Of a stretch of 64,000 nt of DNA, positions 8,540 through 16,375 are shown piece by piece. The stretch comes from Segatella copri (GTDB taxonomy: Bacteria; Bacteroidota; Bacteroidia; Bacteroidales; Bacteroidaceae). Within the stretch, counting starts at the first letter, position 1, and each line of letters starts with the position of its first letter. Where the stretch lies: assembly GCF_019249655.2 (NCBI RefSeq), contig NZ_CP137557.1:182001-246000 (forward strand), written 5' to 3'. Position numbers and translations under genes: made by a program. Below the pieces are notes generated by a model. It saw only the letters and a program-made list of their open reading frames with translations. It was not told the origin of the DNA and made no database searches.

Positions 8540-8572
8540 CAAAAGTACTGCTTTTTTCTGAACCCACCAAAA
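8540..8572 (-). promoter_or_regulatory. promoter of SRP RNA/tRNA-Thr
   Basis: On the minus strand: -33 TTTTGG (8567-8572), a spacer of about 20 bp and -7 TACTTTTG (8540-8547). Only this promoter is seen ahead of both RNA genes. Confidence 0.8.
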
Positions 8573-8609
8573 CTTTTGCCTAAAAAGTTTTAGTCGTTAA
8601 CGTTTATTT

Positions 8610-8644
8610 AGGAAAAAGGAGGCGCTTTTTGCCTCCTTTTTCCT
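8610..8644. terminator. terminator after mutS2
   Basis: A perfect 14-bp inverted repeat (AGGAAAAAGGAGGC and its complement) with a 7-nt loop. T-rich tracts occur on both strands. It lies about 60 bp after the mutS2 stop. The 65 bp between it and mutS2 contain a copy of CACCTTATTATATA. Confidence 0.8.
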
Positions 8645-8704
8645 ATTTCACCTTATTATATAAAGAGAAAGAAGCAAATGAATTCTTCACTCTTCGTTCT
8701 TCCC

Positions 8705-11287
8705 TTAAAAGTCCACAACTGTGATTCCGGCACCGCCGAACTGCACATGTTCATCGGCATAATGCGTAACATTTGGAACGCTGCTCAGATACTGGCGGAT
8801 GAGCTGGCGAAGGATACCATTGCCCTTGCCATGCAGAATTCTTACTCGTGGCATACCCACCAGGATGGCATCATCTATGAAATACTGCACGGCATTCAGA
8901 GCCTCATCACCACGCATGCCTCTCACGTCCAGATCCTGATGGAAGTTGGTCTTGTGGGCATCGATGGTCTTTCTTGTTTCCTTGCTGATGCCGTAAGATG
9001 CCAGATTCTCCTTGCGCTCCTCGGTCTTATCCACATTCTCCACGGTGGCAGCAGCGTGCTCCAGTCGGTTGAGTCGCATCTTGGTTCTCATGCCTCCGAA
9101 AACGGCAGTGGCTGTATCGCCACTGATGCTCTCCACCTTTCCGATGGTGGTCAAGCCCTTGATGCGCACGGTATCGCCCACCTGAATCTCGCGCTTGCCG
9201 TCGGCCTGCACCTTGTTCTGGGCATTGCGCAGCACAGCCGCAGCCTTCTCCTGGTTCTCCTTCTTCTCAGCCTGTCGCTTGGCATGGCGCTCCTTGCGCT
9301 GCTGAATCTGGGCTATCTTCCTGGCTATCTTGTCATCCGATTCCTTGGTGTCAATCTCCTGAACCTCCTGCTTGAAGGCATCAAGTTCCTGGCGGATGCG
9401 GCGGGTTTCCTCCTTCTCCGCCTGACTCTCTCGAATCTCTCGGATGGCATTCTCTATCTTCTTGTTGCTCTCCTTCAAGAGTTCGGCAGCCTCCTCCTTC
9501 GCCTTCTTGAGGATAGCCTTTCGGCTTCGCTCGATGTCCTCGATGTCGCTCTCATACTTGGAGATGGTTTTTTCCATATCCTTCTCGCGCTGATGGATAT
9601 TCTGGCGCTTGTTCTCCCAGTATCGCTTGTCGCGGACGATGTCTTGCAGATACTTGTCACTCTGGATGTATTCTGAACCCACGATATCCGAAGCCTCCTT
9701 GATTACCTCTTCCGGCAAACCGATCTTTCTTGCGATTTCGATGGCGAAGGAAGATCCTGGTCTGCCGATGGCAAGCTGGAAGAGTGCCTTCATCTCGTGG
9801 CGGTCGTAAAGCATCGCACCGTTTACCACGCCCTCGTGACTATCTGCAAAATGTTTCAGGTTCTGATAGTGGGTGGTGATGACGCCGTAAGCCTGCTGCT
9901 TGCAGAACTTGTCGAGCACTGCCTCGGCGATGGCTCCACCGATGCCCGGTTCGGTACCGGTACCAAACTCATCTATCAATATGATGGTGTCGCCATTGGC
10001 TGCCTTCATCATGTTCTTCATGTTCAGAAGATGGGAAGAGTAGGTACTCAGGTCGTTCTCCAGACTCTGCTCGTCGCCGATGTCAATCATGATGTTCTGG
10101 AAGACACCCGTCTTCGAACGCTCGCTCACCGGGATGCTCAGTCCGCATTGCAGCATATACTGAAGCAAACCTACTGTCTTGAGACACACCGACTTACCTC
10201 CGGCATTAGGACCCGAGATAATGAGGATGCGCTTGTCTTGCGTCAGGGTGATGTCGAGTGGCACCACCTTTTCGTTTTTCTTCTGCAGTGACAACTGGAG
10301 CAATGGGTGGATGGCACGGATCCAGTCTACGTGTGGATGGTCGGCCACTTCCGGCTCTATCGCCTTGAACACATCGGCTATTTTCTGCTTCGCCTGAATC
10401 AGGTCGATGATGGCGAGGAAGCGGTAGCTCTCCAGAATTTCCTTGGAGAATGGGCGCACCTTGTTGGTGAAATCGGTGAGGATGCGGATAATCTCCTTTC
10501 TTTCCTCGCCTTCCAGCTCGCGCACCCGGTTGTTGGCTTCTACCACCTCGGTTGGTTCTATGAACACGGTCTTACCGGTGGCACTCTCGTCGTGCACGAT
10601 ACCCTTGATTCTTCGCTTCAGGGTAGGGATTACCGGGATAACCAGTCGACCGTCGCGCAGGGTAGGGGTTACGTCTTTCTCCACCACGCCTTCGCTCTGG
10701 GCAGCTCGCAATATACTGTATAGGGTGCGTGAAATGCTTCCTTCGGTCTTCGCCAGTTCTCGTCGAATCTGGAGGAGTTCGGGGGTAGCATTGTCTCGTA
10801 TCTTACCGAATTTGTCGAGAATCTGGTCGATGCGTTGAATCAGTTGCGGGAAAGTCATCACGTCTTTTGAAAGACGGTGGAGGGCAGGATAGGGATATTT
10901 CTTTTCTCTACGCCATCCATCTTCCTGTTCGGCGTGAGCATCGTCTTCATCGCTGTGGTTCAGAATCTTCACCATGCCGGCGATGGTGGCGAGCGAACGT
11001 CTCAGGTCAAACAGTTCGTCCTCTTCCAGGTGGGTATTCTCCACACGTATACGGAGGATGCTCTCTCTTACGTCATAGAAATATTGCAGGGGGAAGTCTT
11101 CCACTTCCTCCATCAGTCGTCTGAACTCACGCACCTGCATGAGCCACTCATTCACCTGTTCTGCGTCGCTGCTGAAAGCCATCTTGTCCACCTGTTCCTT
11201 GCCGAGTGGTGATAGGCATCTTTCGCGCAGCATTTTTCGGATTTCGTTGAACCCTATCTTATTTTCAAAATTATCTGGATAAATCAT
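8705..11287 (-). CDS. mutS2: endonuclease MutS2
   Basis: A MutS2 protein of 860 residues from the start chosen here. The ATPase has a Walker A ISGPNAGGKS (about residue 345), a Walker B region IILIDEFGTGTEP, a long charged coiled-coil clamp (about 500-640), a small beta domain and a C-terminal Smr nuclease domain (DVRGMRGDEAL, then ILHGKGNGILR). The family suppresses recombination or rescues collided ribosomes through the Smr domain. A Met 36 bp further upstream is in frame, but a -7 box lies between the two Mets, so the start at 11287 (MIYPDNFENK) is preferred. This leaves almost no leader. It follows the thiE-like gene by 29 bp. Confidence 0.93.
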   Translation of the reverse strand: MIYPDNFENKIGFNEIRKMLRERCLSPLGKEQVDKMAFSSDAEQVNEWLMQVREFRRLMEEVEDFPLQYFYDVRESILRIRVENTHLEEDELFDLRRSLATIAGMVKILNHSDEDDAHAEQEDGWRREKKYPYPALHRLSKDVMTFPQLIQRIDQILDKFGKIRDNATPELLQIRRELAKTEGSISRTLYSILRAAQSEGVVEKDVTPTLRDGRLVIPVIPTLKRRIKGIVHDESATGKTVFIEPTEVVEANNRVRELEGEERKEIIRILTDFTNKVRPFSKEILESYRFLAIIDLIQAKQKIADVFKAIEPEVADHPHVDWIRAIHPLLQLSLQKKNEKVVPLDITLTQDKRILIISGPNAGGKSVCLKTVGLLQYMLQCGLSIPVSERSKTGVFQNIMIDIGDEQSLENDLSTYSSHLLNMKNMMKAANGDTIILIDEFGTGTEPGIGGAIAEAVLDKFCKQQAYGVITTHYQNLKHFADSHEGVVNGAMLYDRHEMKALFQLAIGRPGSSFAIEIARKIGLPEEVIKEASDIVGSEYIQSDKYLQDIVRDKRYWENKRQNIHQREKDMEKTISKYESDIEDIERSRKAILKKAKEEAAELLKESNKKIENAIREIRESQAEKEETRRIRQELDAFKQEVQEIDTKESDDKIARKIAQIQQRKERHAKRQAEKKENQEKAAAVLRNAQNKVQADGKREIQVGDTVRIKGLTTIGKVESISGDTATAVFGGMRTKMRLNRLEHAAATVENVDKTEERKENLASYGISKETRKTIDAHKTNFHQDLDVRGMRGDEALNAVQYFIDDAILVGMPRVRILHGKGNGILRQLIRQYLSSVPNVTHYADEHVQFGGAGITVVDF

Positions 11288-11292
11288 GGGTG

Positions 11293-11326
11293 CAAAATTA
11301 CAACTATTTTGGCTAACTACCAAATA
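11293..11326 (-). promoter_or_regulatory. mutS2 promoter, nearly leaderless
   Basis: The -7 box TAATTTTG (11293-11300) and upstream TTTGG (about 11320-11326) lie in the 3' end of the thiE-like gene. The start codon follows the -7 box by only 5 nt, so the transcript would begin at or next to the ATG. Confidence 0.65.
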
Positions 11327-11955
11327 TTTGAGCCTTTAAGTGTATTTTTTCGCGTAGCATGCAATAGGCATTTTCTTACGTTGGTAAGATATTCTGCCCA
11401 GTCGGCATCCTGTCGGCGGTTCCAGATATCCCCCAGGAAGGCTGCGCCGCCGAAGTTCCAGACTCGCAGTTGTGGGATGAATTGCGGAATAACGCCACCT
11501 AGGGCAATCACCTTTTCGTTGATGATGCCGTTGTTGCCGGCATCCTCCAAATCCTTGTTTGAAAAGCAATGCTTGTAGCCTTTTTTGGAGATGCTATCGA
11601 AGATAGGACTGAGGAAAACGTAGCTGAAAACTCCTTCATTCTGCGCTTCTGTTACTTCCTTGAAACTGTGGCAGGAACGTGACAGGCTTCCCTGGAAGCC
11701 ATCTGGCACTTGATTGTTTCGGCGATTCAGATGGATGCCGTGGAGATGATATTTCCCGCAGAGCGAAAAGTGGTCGTGAACCACGATTCCCGGATACCAT
11801 TTCGGGTTGATTTCCTGCAGCAGTCGCTCGCAGTCTTCGATGCAGGAATCAGGCTTGCGCAGATGCAGCTCTTCGAGTCCTGCCTCGAAGAGCTGGTTGA
11901 TGTAGTTTGCCTCATTCTCTATGAAATCAGGCATGGTAATAACAATCCATTTCAT
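11317..11955 (-). CDS. ThiE/TenI-family protein (thiamine phosphate synthase-like)
   Basis: A 212-residue TIM-barrel protein of the thiamine phosphate synthase / TenI family. Visible features are ELHLRKP near residue 32, HDHFSLCGKYHLHGIHLN (substrate loop), SCHSFKE and SPIFDSISKKGY, and a glycine-rich phosphate loop (NFGGAAFLGDI) near the C-terminus. ThiE joins HMP-PP and thiazole phosphate; TenI-type relatives have lost that activity. The typical G-x-D motif of ThiE after the HLG segment is replaced (LNRRN), so synthase function is uncertain. It is 2 bp after thiD, which favours a thiamine role. Confidence 0.8.
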   Translation of the reverse strand: MKWIVITMPDFIENEANYINQLFEAGLEELHLRKPDSCIEDCERLLQEINPKWYPGIVVHDHFSLCGKYHLHGIHLNRRNNQVPDGFQGSLSRSCHSFKEVTEAQNEGVFSYVFLSPIFDSISKKGYKHCFSNKDLEDAGNNGIINEKVIALGGVIPQFIPQLRVWNFGGAAFLGDIWNRRQDADWAEYLTNVRKCLLHATRKNTLKGSNIW

Positions 11956-11957
11956 GA

Positions 11958-12779
11958 TTATTTAAAGAATAGGGCTTTCGGTTCGTAGAAATGGTTCACA
12001 GGTCCATGTCCTTCTCCAATCTTTACGTCTTTTCCGGCAAGGATGGCGCCCGAAAGATAGGTCTTCGCCATTGCAATAGCGGTATTCATATCCATTTCTC
12101 TGGTCAGATAAGAGGTGATGGCAGAGGATAGGGTGCAGCCGGTGCCGTGGGTGTTTCGGGTATCAATGTTCATGCCGCGATAGCTGGTAATGAGTTTTCC
12201 ATCTTCGAAGAGATAGTCAATCTTCTCGTTTCCTTCGAAGTGTCCGCCCTTGATGAGCACGTATTTGCATCCCAGCTTACTGATGGCTGAGGCTGCATTC
12301 TTGGTATCTTCCACATTCTGAATCTTGATGCCGGCAAGAATCTCTGCTTCCGGGATGTTGGGGGTGAGCAGGGTGGCAAGTGGCAGCAGGTCGTGGATGA
12401 AGACTTTGAGGGCGTCCTCCTGCATCAGTCTGCATCCGCTGGTAGATACCATTACGGGGTCGATAACGAGATGCTGGAACTGGTCCTCGTATTTCTTGAG
12501 GGTTTCGGTGATGGCGCGTATGGTGTTGCAGTCGTTCACCATGCCAATCTTGATGGCATCGGGATGGATATCATCCATCACTGCCTCAATCTGTCCCTTT
12601 ACAATTTCCGGCTCTACATTCTGTATGCCATATACTCCTTTGGTGTTCTGCACGGTGATGGCTGTGATGGCCGAACTGGCATAAACGCCCAGAGCCGACA
12701 TCGTCTTGATGTCGGCCTGAATACCGGCTCCTCCGCAACTGTCGGATCCGGCAATAGTCAATGCTGTATAGTATTTCAT
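11958..12779 (-). CDS. thiD: hydroxymethylpyrimidine/phosphomethylpyrimidine kinase ThiD
   Basis: A 273-residue ribokinase-fold enzyme that phosphorylates HMP to HMP-P and then to HMP-PP in thiamine synthesis. The N-terminal IAGSDSCGGAGIQADIKT (residues about 8-25) and the C-terminal anion hole THGTGCTLSSAI are diagnostic. Length is normal. It is first in a short run thiD-thiE-like, with its own promoter upstream. No TPP riboswitch is visible in the leader, although thiamine genes in this phylum often have one. thiL is at 19843-20952. Confidence 0.95.
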   Translation of the reverse strand: MKYYTALTIAGSDSCGGAGIQADIKTMSALGVYASSAITAITVQNTKGVYGIQNVEPEIVKGQIEAVMDDIHPDAIKIGMVNDCNTIRAITETLKKYEDQFQHLVIDPVMVSTSGCRLMQEDALKVFIHDLLPLATLLTPNIPEAEILAGIKIQNVEDTKNAASAISKLGCKYVLIKGGHFEGNEKIDYLFEDGKLITSYRGMNIDTRNTHGTGCTLSSAITSYLTREMDMNTAIAMAKTYLSGAILAGKDVKIGEGHGPVNHFYEPKALFFK

Positions 12780-12868
12780 ATCTTCTTTATCTTTATCCTT
12801 TTTATCCTTGATTTACTTATTTATCTTTGATTATTCTTCTAATCCTTGATTCATCTAAAATCTGTTGG

Positions 12869-12900
12869 CAAAGATACGTTGTTTTTTTGTAAACTCCAAA
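12869..12900 (-). promoter_or_regulatory. thiD promoter
   Basis: Minus strand: -33 TTTGG (12896-12900), a 19-bp spacer and -7 TATCTTTG (12869-12876). The leader to the thiD start is about 85 nt and AT-rich with short CTTGATT and TTATCTTTGATT repeats. Confidence 0.78.
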
Positions 12901-13002
12901 TAATTGGGTGCCGAGTAGTTGCACTTGGGTAAAATTCCCGTTTTTTATGTGGTTTCTGTAACTTTTTTGATTGATTTTCACTCTTAGTTTAAAATTTTAT
13001 TG

Positions 13003-13010
13003 TACTTTTG
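13003..13010 (+). promoter_or_regulatory. -7 box of the AraC-type regulator gene
   Basis: TACTTTTG, with a T-rich but poor -33 region. The leader is about 52 nt. The 289-bp gap from thiD thus holds two divergent promoters and no gene. Confidence 0.6.
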
Positions 13011-13068
13011 CAGAAGTTTTTTTAAGAAAGGCTGGTATATTTAAGATAAATTTTTAGATAAGAAGCGT

Positions 13069-14184
13069 ATGGATTCGTTATTTCTACTGCAGTTTGCATG
13101 TTTCATATTCATGCTCCTCAATGCCGCCATCGTGGCAGTCTCTCATCTGCATGTAAAATGGGAGAGCGAGCGTTATGAGCGTTCACGCTGGATGATTGTT
13201 GCCGCCATGATAGGACTGGCGATACAATATATGATGCAGATGTTTTTTGGTTTCCGTGCTGCAGACGATGGTCTGGGGGCGGTCATCAACATCCTCGTCT
13301 ATACCCCCTGTTTCTCGCTCATCTCGATGGGTATCTATAACTTAGAGGCTCCCCGTATCAGTTGCCGGAAGATGAACCGGGTATGCGGTGGCATTTATGC
13401 TGTCATCCTCCTGGTCTTTTGCGTGAGTATCTATCTCCATCAAAGTCTGTTTATCCGAGAAGGACTCTATCTGATGCTCGCCCTGTTTGGTGGAAGTGTA
13501 GTCTATTGCATATCCATGATAATGAGAGAGATACTAAGACGTAGGAAAATGCTGGAAACAATGACGGCAACGGATATGTTGCCCTACGTGAGATTTTCGC
13601 ATGTCGGTGTTTTCATTCTTTTGCTTGCATCTCTCATCATGCCGGTTGCTATCCTGTCTACTTCCTTATTATTTATAGTAGGTCCTCTGGCATTGCTAGC
13701 CGTATTGTTCTTCAACCTTACGTTCGTAGCCCTCGGCTGCAGCTATATTCCTACGGACGAACTTCTGGATGCGGAAGTTGAAAGCAGTGGGGTGGTGGAA
13801 ATGGAAGAAATGAATTATGGGGGAACTGAAGAGCGCAGAATTCTGATACAGAACAAGCTTGATGAATGGTGTGCGCATTTGGGATATAAGGACTGTACGG
13901 TGAATATACTGACTCTCAGCCGTGAACTTGGTATTTCCAGGTATGATTTGTCTTTCTACTTTGAGCACTGTCTGAAGTCTACTTTCAGAACATGGCTCAG
14001 TGAGATACGTTTCGATGTGGCAAAGAAGATGATGCTGGAAAGGCCAGACTATAGCAATGACATCATTTCCCTGGAATGCGGCTTCTCTTCCCGCACCTAT
14101 CTGTACCGTATTTTTAAGGCTAAGGAAGGTTGTACTCCTACTGAATGGAGAGCCGGACAGACAGTTACTGAAAAGACAGTCTGA
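13069..14184 (+). CDS. membrane protein with C-terminal AraC-type DNA-binding domain
   Basis: A 371-residue protein with an N-terminal membrane part of six or seven hydrophobic helices (about residues 1-235) and a C-terminal AraC-type helix-turn-helix (about 270-365, with TLSRELGISRYDLSFYFEH and DIISLECGFSSRTYLYRIFKAKEG). This is the layout of the membrane-bound AraC regulators common in Bacteroidales. A ligand bound in the membrane part could control DNA binding, but none is known. It is divergent from thiD and converges on the GH5 gene, which could be a target but need not be. No operon partner is present. Confidence 0.85.
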   Translation: MDSLFLLQFACFIFMLLNAAIVAVSHLHVKWESERYERSRWMIVAAMIGLAIQYMMQMFFGFRAADDGLGAVINILVYTPCFSLISMGIYNLEAPRISCRKMNRVCGGIYAVILLVFCVSIYLHQSLFIREGLYLMLALFGGSVVYCISMIMREILRRRKMLETMTATDMLPYVRFSHVGVFILLLASLIMPVAILSTSLLFIVGPLALLAVLFFNLTFVALGCSYIPTDELLDAEVESSGVVEMEEMNYGGTEERRILIQNKLDEWCAHLGYKDCTVNILTLSRELGISRYDLSFYFEHCLKSTFRTWLSEIRFDVAKKMMLERPDYSNDIISLECGFSSRTYLYRIFKAKEGCTPTEWRAGQTVTEKTV

Positions 14185-14233
14185 TATTACTCAATTCATG
14201 TAGTGATATTGCCCAATTCTTGCAGTTTGTTTT

Positions 14234-14365
14234 GGGCACTCGTTGCCCGTACAATGGGCACTATGTGCCCAAAGCCTGGTCTCTCGATGCCCAGGCTTTG
14301 GTCTCTCGATGCCCAGGCTTTGTTCACTGAGTGCTCACACCTTGTTCACAGAGTGCTCAGGCTTT
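14234..14365. repeat. degenerate 22-bp palindromic array, six units
   Basis: Units start at 14234, 14256, 14278, 14300, 14322 and 14344, exactly 22 bp apart. The first two contain clean hairpins (GGGCA..TGCCC and GGGCAC-TAT-GTGCCC), units 3 and 4 are identical, and units 5 and 6 carry CAC-N3-GTG. A ninth-order stem AAAGCCTGG/CCAGGCTTT also spans units 2 and 3. The array fills the gap between the convergent AraC-type and GH5 genes, where no ordinary terminator is seen. Confidence 0.85.
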
Positions 14366-14407
14366 GGTCGTGCGTGATGTTTAAACATTCATGCTGCGTG
14401 ATAATTT

Positions 14408-15361
14408 CTATTGATTGTATCTTGTCAGCGCTTCCTTCACCATTTTGCCCCATGGCTTGATAAGGTCTGGAGTCCAGTTGCCGGTGGCTTTGGCACGAGG
14501 AAGGAGCATGGAGCAGGTTTCGTCTTTATCGCTTACCGACCAGTTTACCCAGCTCACCTTATACTTCTCCATCACATCAAGCCATTTCTGATATTCTTCG
14601 GGTGCCAGAGGCCCATTGCCAGATGCCTCCATGCCAGCACACTCCGATACAAATACGGGAAGACCGCTCTTGACGGCAGCTTCCAACTTGTCGCGCAAAT
14701 AATCCTTGTGGGTGGCAGCATAGAAATGAAGAGTGTACATTACATTGCTTACTCCCTCTATAGGACTCTGCGCCACGAGGTCGATGTCCTGATCCCAATG
14801 AGGACAGCCCATCAGGATGATGTTGTCGGGATCATACTTTCTGATTTCTGAGATAATGGTCTTGGCATAGACTTTGAGATCTTCCCATTTGTCCTCGATA
14901 GGTTCGTTGTAGAGTTCGTAGAGAACGTTGGGATACTTGCCGTATTTCTGTGCCATCTTTCCGAAGAAAGCCTTGGCTTCCTCGGTGTGCATCTTGTGGG
15001 CATGCCAGTCGATGATAACGTAAGTGTCGTTCTTGATGGCTGCATCAACTACCTGGGTGATGCATTTCATGGCAAAATCGGGATTCTCCAGATAGTTGTC
15101 TTCTATTTGAATGCCCATGGCTGCACGAATAATGTTGGCATGCCAATCGTTAGCGAGCCACTTCACGGCTTGCTTGTTGTAGAATCGTGGCCAGATGTTG
15201 TGCCATCCCAGGCTTACGCCTCTCAATACTACAGGATTTCCACTTTGGTCGCACAATTGTGCACCTTTTACTTGCAGGTGTCCCCATTGCTTAACAGGGT
15301 TTGCTGCATACAATTGCGCCATGCAGAAGATGGCGGCAATAATGGTCATTAGTTTTTTCAT
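14408..15361 (-). CDS. secreted GH5 family glycoside hydrolase
   Basis: A 317-residue (beta/alpha)8 glycanase with a signal peptide (residues 1-19, ending in LYAANP). GH5 features are VLRGVSLGWHN near residue 45, the DWHAH segment, the acid/base glutamate in LYELYNEPI (about residue 152) and the nucleophile glutamate in PVFVSECAG (about residue 240). This looks like an endo-beta-1,4-glucanase-type GH5; mannanase is possible. There is no carbohydrate-binding module or C-terminal secretion domain. The gene stands alone with a good promoter and a 40-nt leader containing a small hairpin (GCCGA-ATTA-TCGGC). Confidence 0.88.
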   Translation of the reverse strand: MKKLMTIIAAIFCMAQLYAANPVKQWGHLQVKGAQLCDQSGNPVVLRGVSLGWHNIWPRFYNKQAVKWLANDWHANIIRAAMGIQIEDNYLENPDFAMKCITQVVDAAIKNDTYVIIDWHAHKMHTEEAKAFFGKMAQKYGKYPNVLYELYNEPIEDKWEDLKVYAKTIISEIRKYDPDNIILMGCPHWDQDIDLVAQSPIEGVSNVMYTLHFYAATHKDYLRDKLEAAVKSGLPVFVSECAGMEASGNGPLAPEEYQKWLDVMEKYKVSWVNWSVSDKDETCSMLLPRAKATGNWTPDLIKPWGKMVKEALTRYNQ

Positions 15362-15416
15362 TATGTTTTATAAATGATTAATGTATAATTTGCCGATAAT
15401 TCGGCTTTTATAGCTG

Positions 15417-15448
15417 CAAAGTTACAATTTTTATTCGAATTGACCAAA
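15417..15448 (-). promoter_or_regulatory. promoter of the GH5 gene
   Basis: Minus strand: -33 TTTGG (15444-15448), a 19-bp spacer and -7 TAACTTTG (15417-15424). Confidence 0.8.
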
Positions 15449-15508
15449 TGAAATGATTAAAAGTTGTAAGAAGGAGAGAAAAACAAGAATGGATAAACAG
15501 TTAATAAG

Positions 15509-15626
15509 GAAGGATGGATAAATAAAGAAGGATGGATAAATAAAGAAGGATGGATAAATAAAGAAGGATGGATAAATAAAGAAGGATGGATAAATAAAGA
15601 AGGATGGATAAATAAAGAAGAATGGA
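15509..15626. repeat. 18-bp tandem repeat, six perfect copies plus a partial
   Basis: The unit GAAGGATGGATAAATAAA is repeated without change from 15509 to 15616, and a degenerate copy follows to 15626. In one frame of the minus strand it would encode a repeated FFIYPS string, but that frame runs through tRNA-Ser and is not a gene. It lies between the GH5 promoter and the tRNA-Ser terminator. Confidence 0.97.
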
Positions 15627-15658
15627 TTGATACTAATGGCGGCTGTATAAATGAAAAA

Positions 15659-15684
15659 GCCTTCTGAAATTTCTTTCAGAAGGC
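15659..15684 (-). terminator. terminator of first tRNA-Ser
   Basis: Hairpin GCCTTCTGAAA/TTTCAGAAGGC with T run on the minus strand, directly after the tRNA. Confidence 0.88.
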
Positions 15685-15689
15685 TCTTG

Positions 15690-15774
15690 CGGAGAGAGAG
15701 GGATTCGAACCCCCGGTACCTCTCGGTACGACGGTTTTCAAGACCGTTGTAATCGACCACTCTACCATCTCTCC
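15690..15774 (-). tRNA. tRNA-Ser(TGA), copy 1
   Basis: An 85-nt class II tRNA on the minus strand: acceptor GGAGAGA/TCTCTCC, an anticodon loop CTTGAAA (anticodon TGA), and a long variable arm GTACCGAGAGGTAC. CCA is not encoded. It is identical to copy 2, 270 bp away. Confidence 0.95.
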
Positions 15775-15817
15775 AAATTCGGTCGGATGACTATAGCTTG
15801 GTTTTCTTAAGCGGGTG

Positions 15818-15850
15818 CAAAGGTACGACTATTTTTTGATTCCACCAAAT
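15818..15850 (-). promoter_or_regulatory. promoter of tRNA-Ser copy 1
   Basis: Minus strand: -7 TACCTTTG (15818-15825) and -33 TTTGG about 19 bp upstream (near 15845-15849). Confidence 0.8.
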
Positions 15851-15928
15851 TTTTAGGGATTTTTTTTCGGAAAATTTTAGTTTTTGCTTTTTTATGATAA
15901 ATAATCACGAAGGGGGATAAAAGAAAGA

Positions 15929-15954
15929 GCCTTCTGAAATTTCTTTCAGAAGGC
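15929..15954 (-). terminator. terminator of second tRNA-Ser
   Basis: Same hairpin as at 15659-15684, in the duplicated block. Confidence 0.88.
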
Positions 15955-15959
15955 TCTTG

Positions 15960-16044
15960 CGGAGAGAGAGGGATTCGAACCCCCGGTACCTCTCGGTACG
16001 ACGGTTTTCAAGACCGTTGTAATCGACCACTCTACCATCTCTCC
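15960..16044 (-). tRNA. tRNA-Ser(TGA), copy 2
   Basis: Identical to copy 1 at 15690-15774. The duplicated block includes terminator, tRNA, leader and promoter (about 15655-15860 and 15925-16130), with only a few differences at its promoter-distal end. Confidence 0.95.
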
Positions 16045-16087
16045 AAATTCGGTCGGATGACTATAGCTTGGTTTTCTTAAGCGGGTG

Positions 16088-16120
16088 CAAAGGTACAACT
16101 ATTTTTTGATTCCACCAAAT
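16088..16120 (-). promoter_or_regulatory. promoter of tRNA-Ser copy 2
   Basis: Minus strand: -7 TACCTTTG (16088-16095) with -33 TTTGG near 16115-16119, as in copy 1. Confidence 0.8.
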
Positions 16121-16223
16121 TTTTAAGGAAGTTTTTTTTGAAAATGGTCGATTTTTGATGATTTTCATGGCGTAAACTCAGTAGAATGTTTGAAAATAGC
16201 TATAAATCCTCGGATAAAGGCAT

Positions 16224-16287
16224 AAAAAAAGGGCTACCGCCGTAGCCCCAACCTTGATAACCTTAAATCTAATACTATGAAAAACAC
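16224..16287 (-). ncRNA. candidate small RNA, promoter to terminator
   Basis: On the minus strand a -7 box TATTTTTG (16292-16299) is followed by about 35 nt of unstructured sequence (GTGTTTTTCATAGTATTAG onward) and then a strong terminator hairpin GGGCTAC-GGCG-GTAGCCC (16231-16248) with a run of seven T. There is no reading frame. The unit is about 60 nt and lies after the tRNA-Ser pair and before the thyX 3' end. It could also be a leftover leader or the thyX terminator, since thyX ends at 16376 on the same strand, but the promoter box between them argues for a separate transcript. Similar promoter-to-terminator RNAs such as the Bacteroidales-1 motif are known; identity is not established. 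Confidence 0.5.
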
Positions 16288-16375
16288 AGTGCAAAAATAC
16301 AAAATATATCCATTCGTCTTGTATAAAAAACAGAAAATCTGCATTTCTACTGCGATTTTTTACTTTTTTTAAATG

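Noticed and set aside
12780-12868. TPP riboswitch in the thiD leader
   Set aside because: The conserved THI-box segments (CUGAGA and the ACCUGAUCUGG-like part) were not found.
14203-14460. Frame of 85 residues through the 22-bp array
   Set aside because: It is made of the repeat and runs into the GH5 gene end; no coding features.
15431-15760. Frame encoding a repeated FFIYPS string
   Set aside because: It is the translation of the 18-bp DNA repeat and continues through tRNA-Ser and its terminator, so it cannot be a gene.
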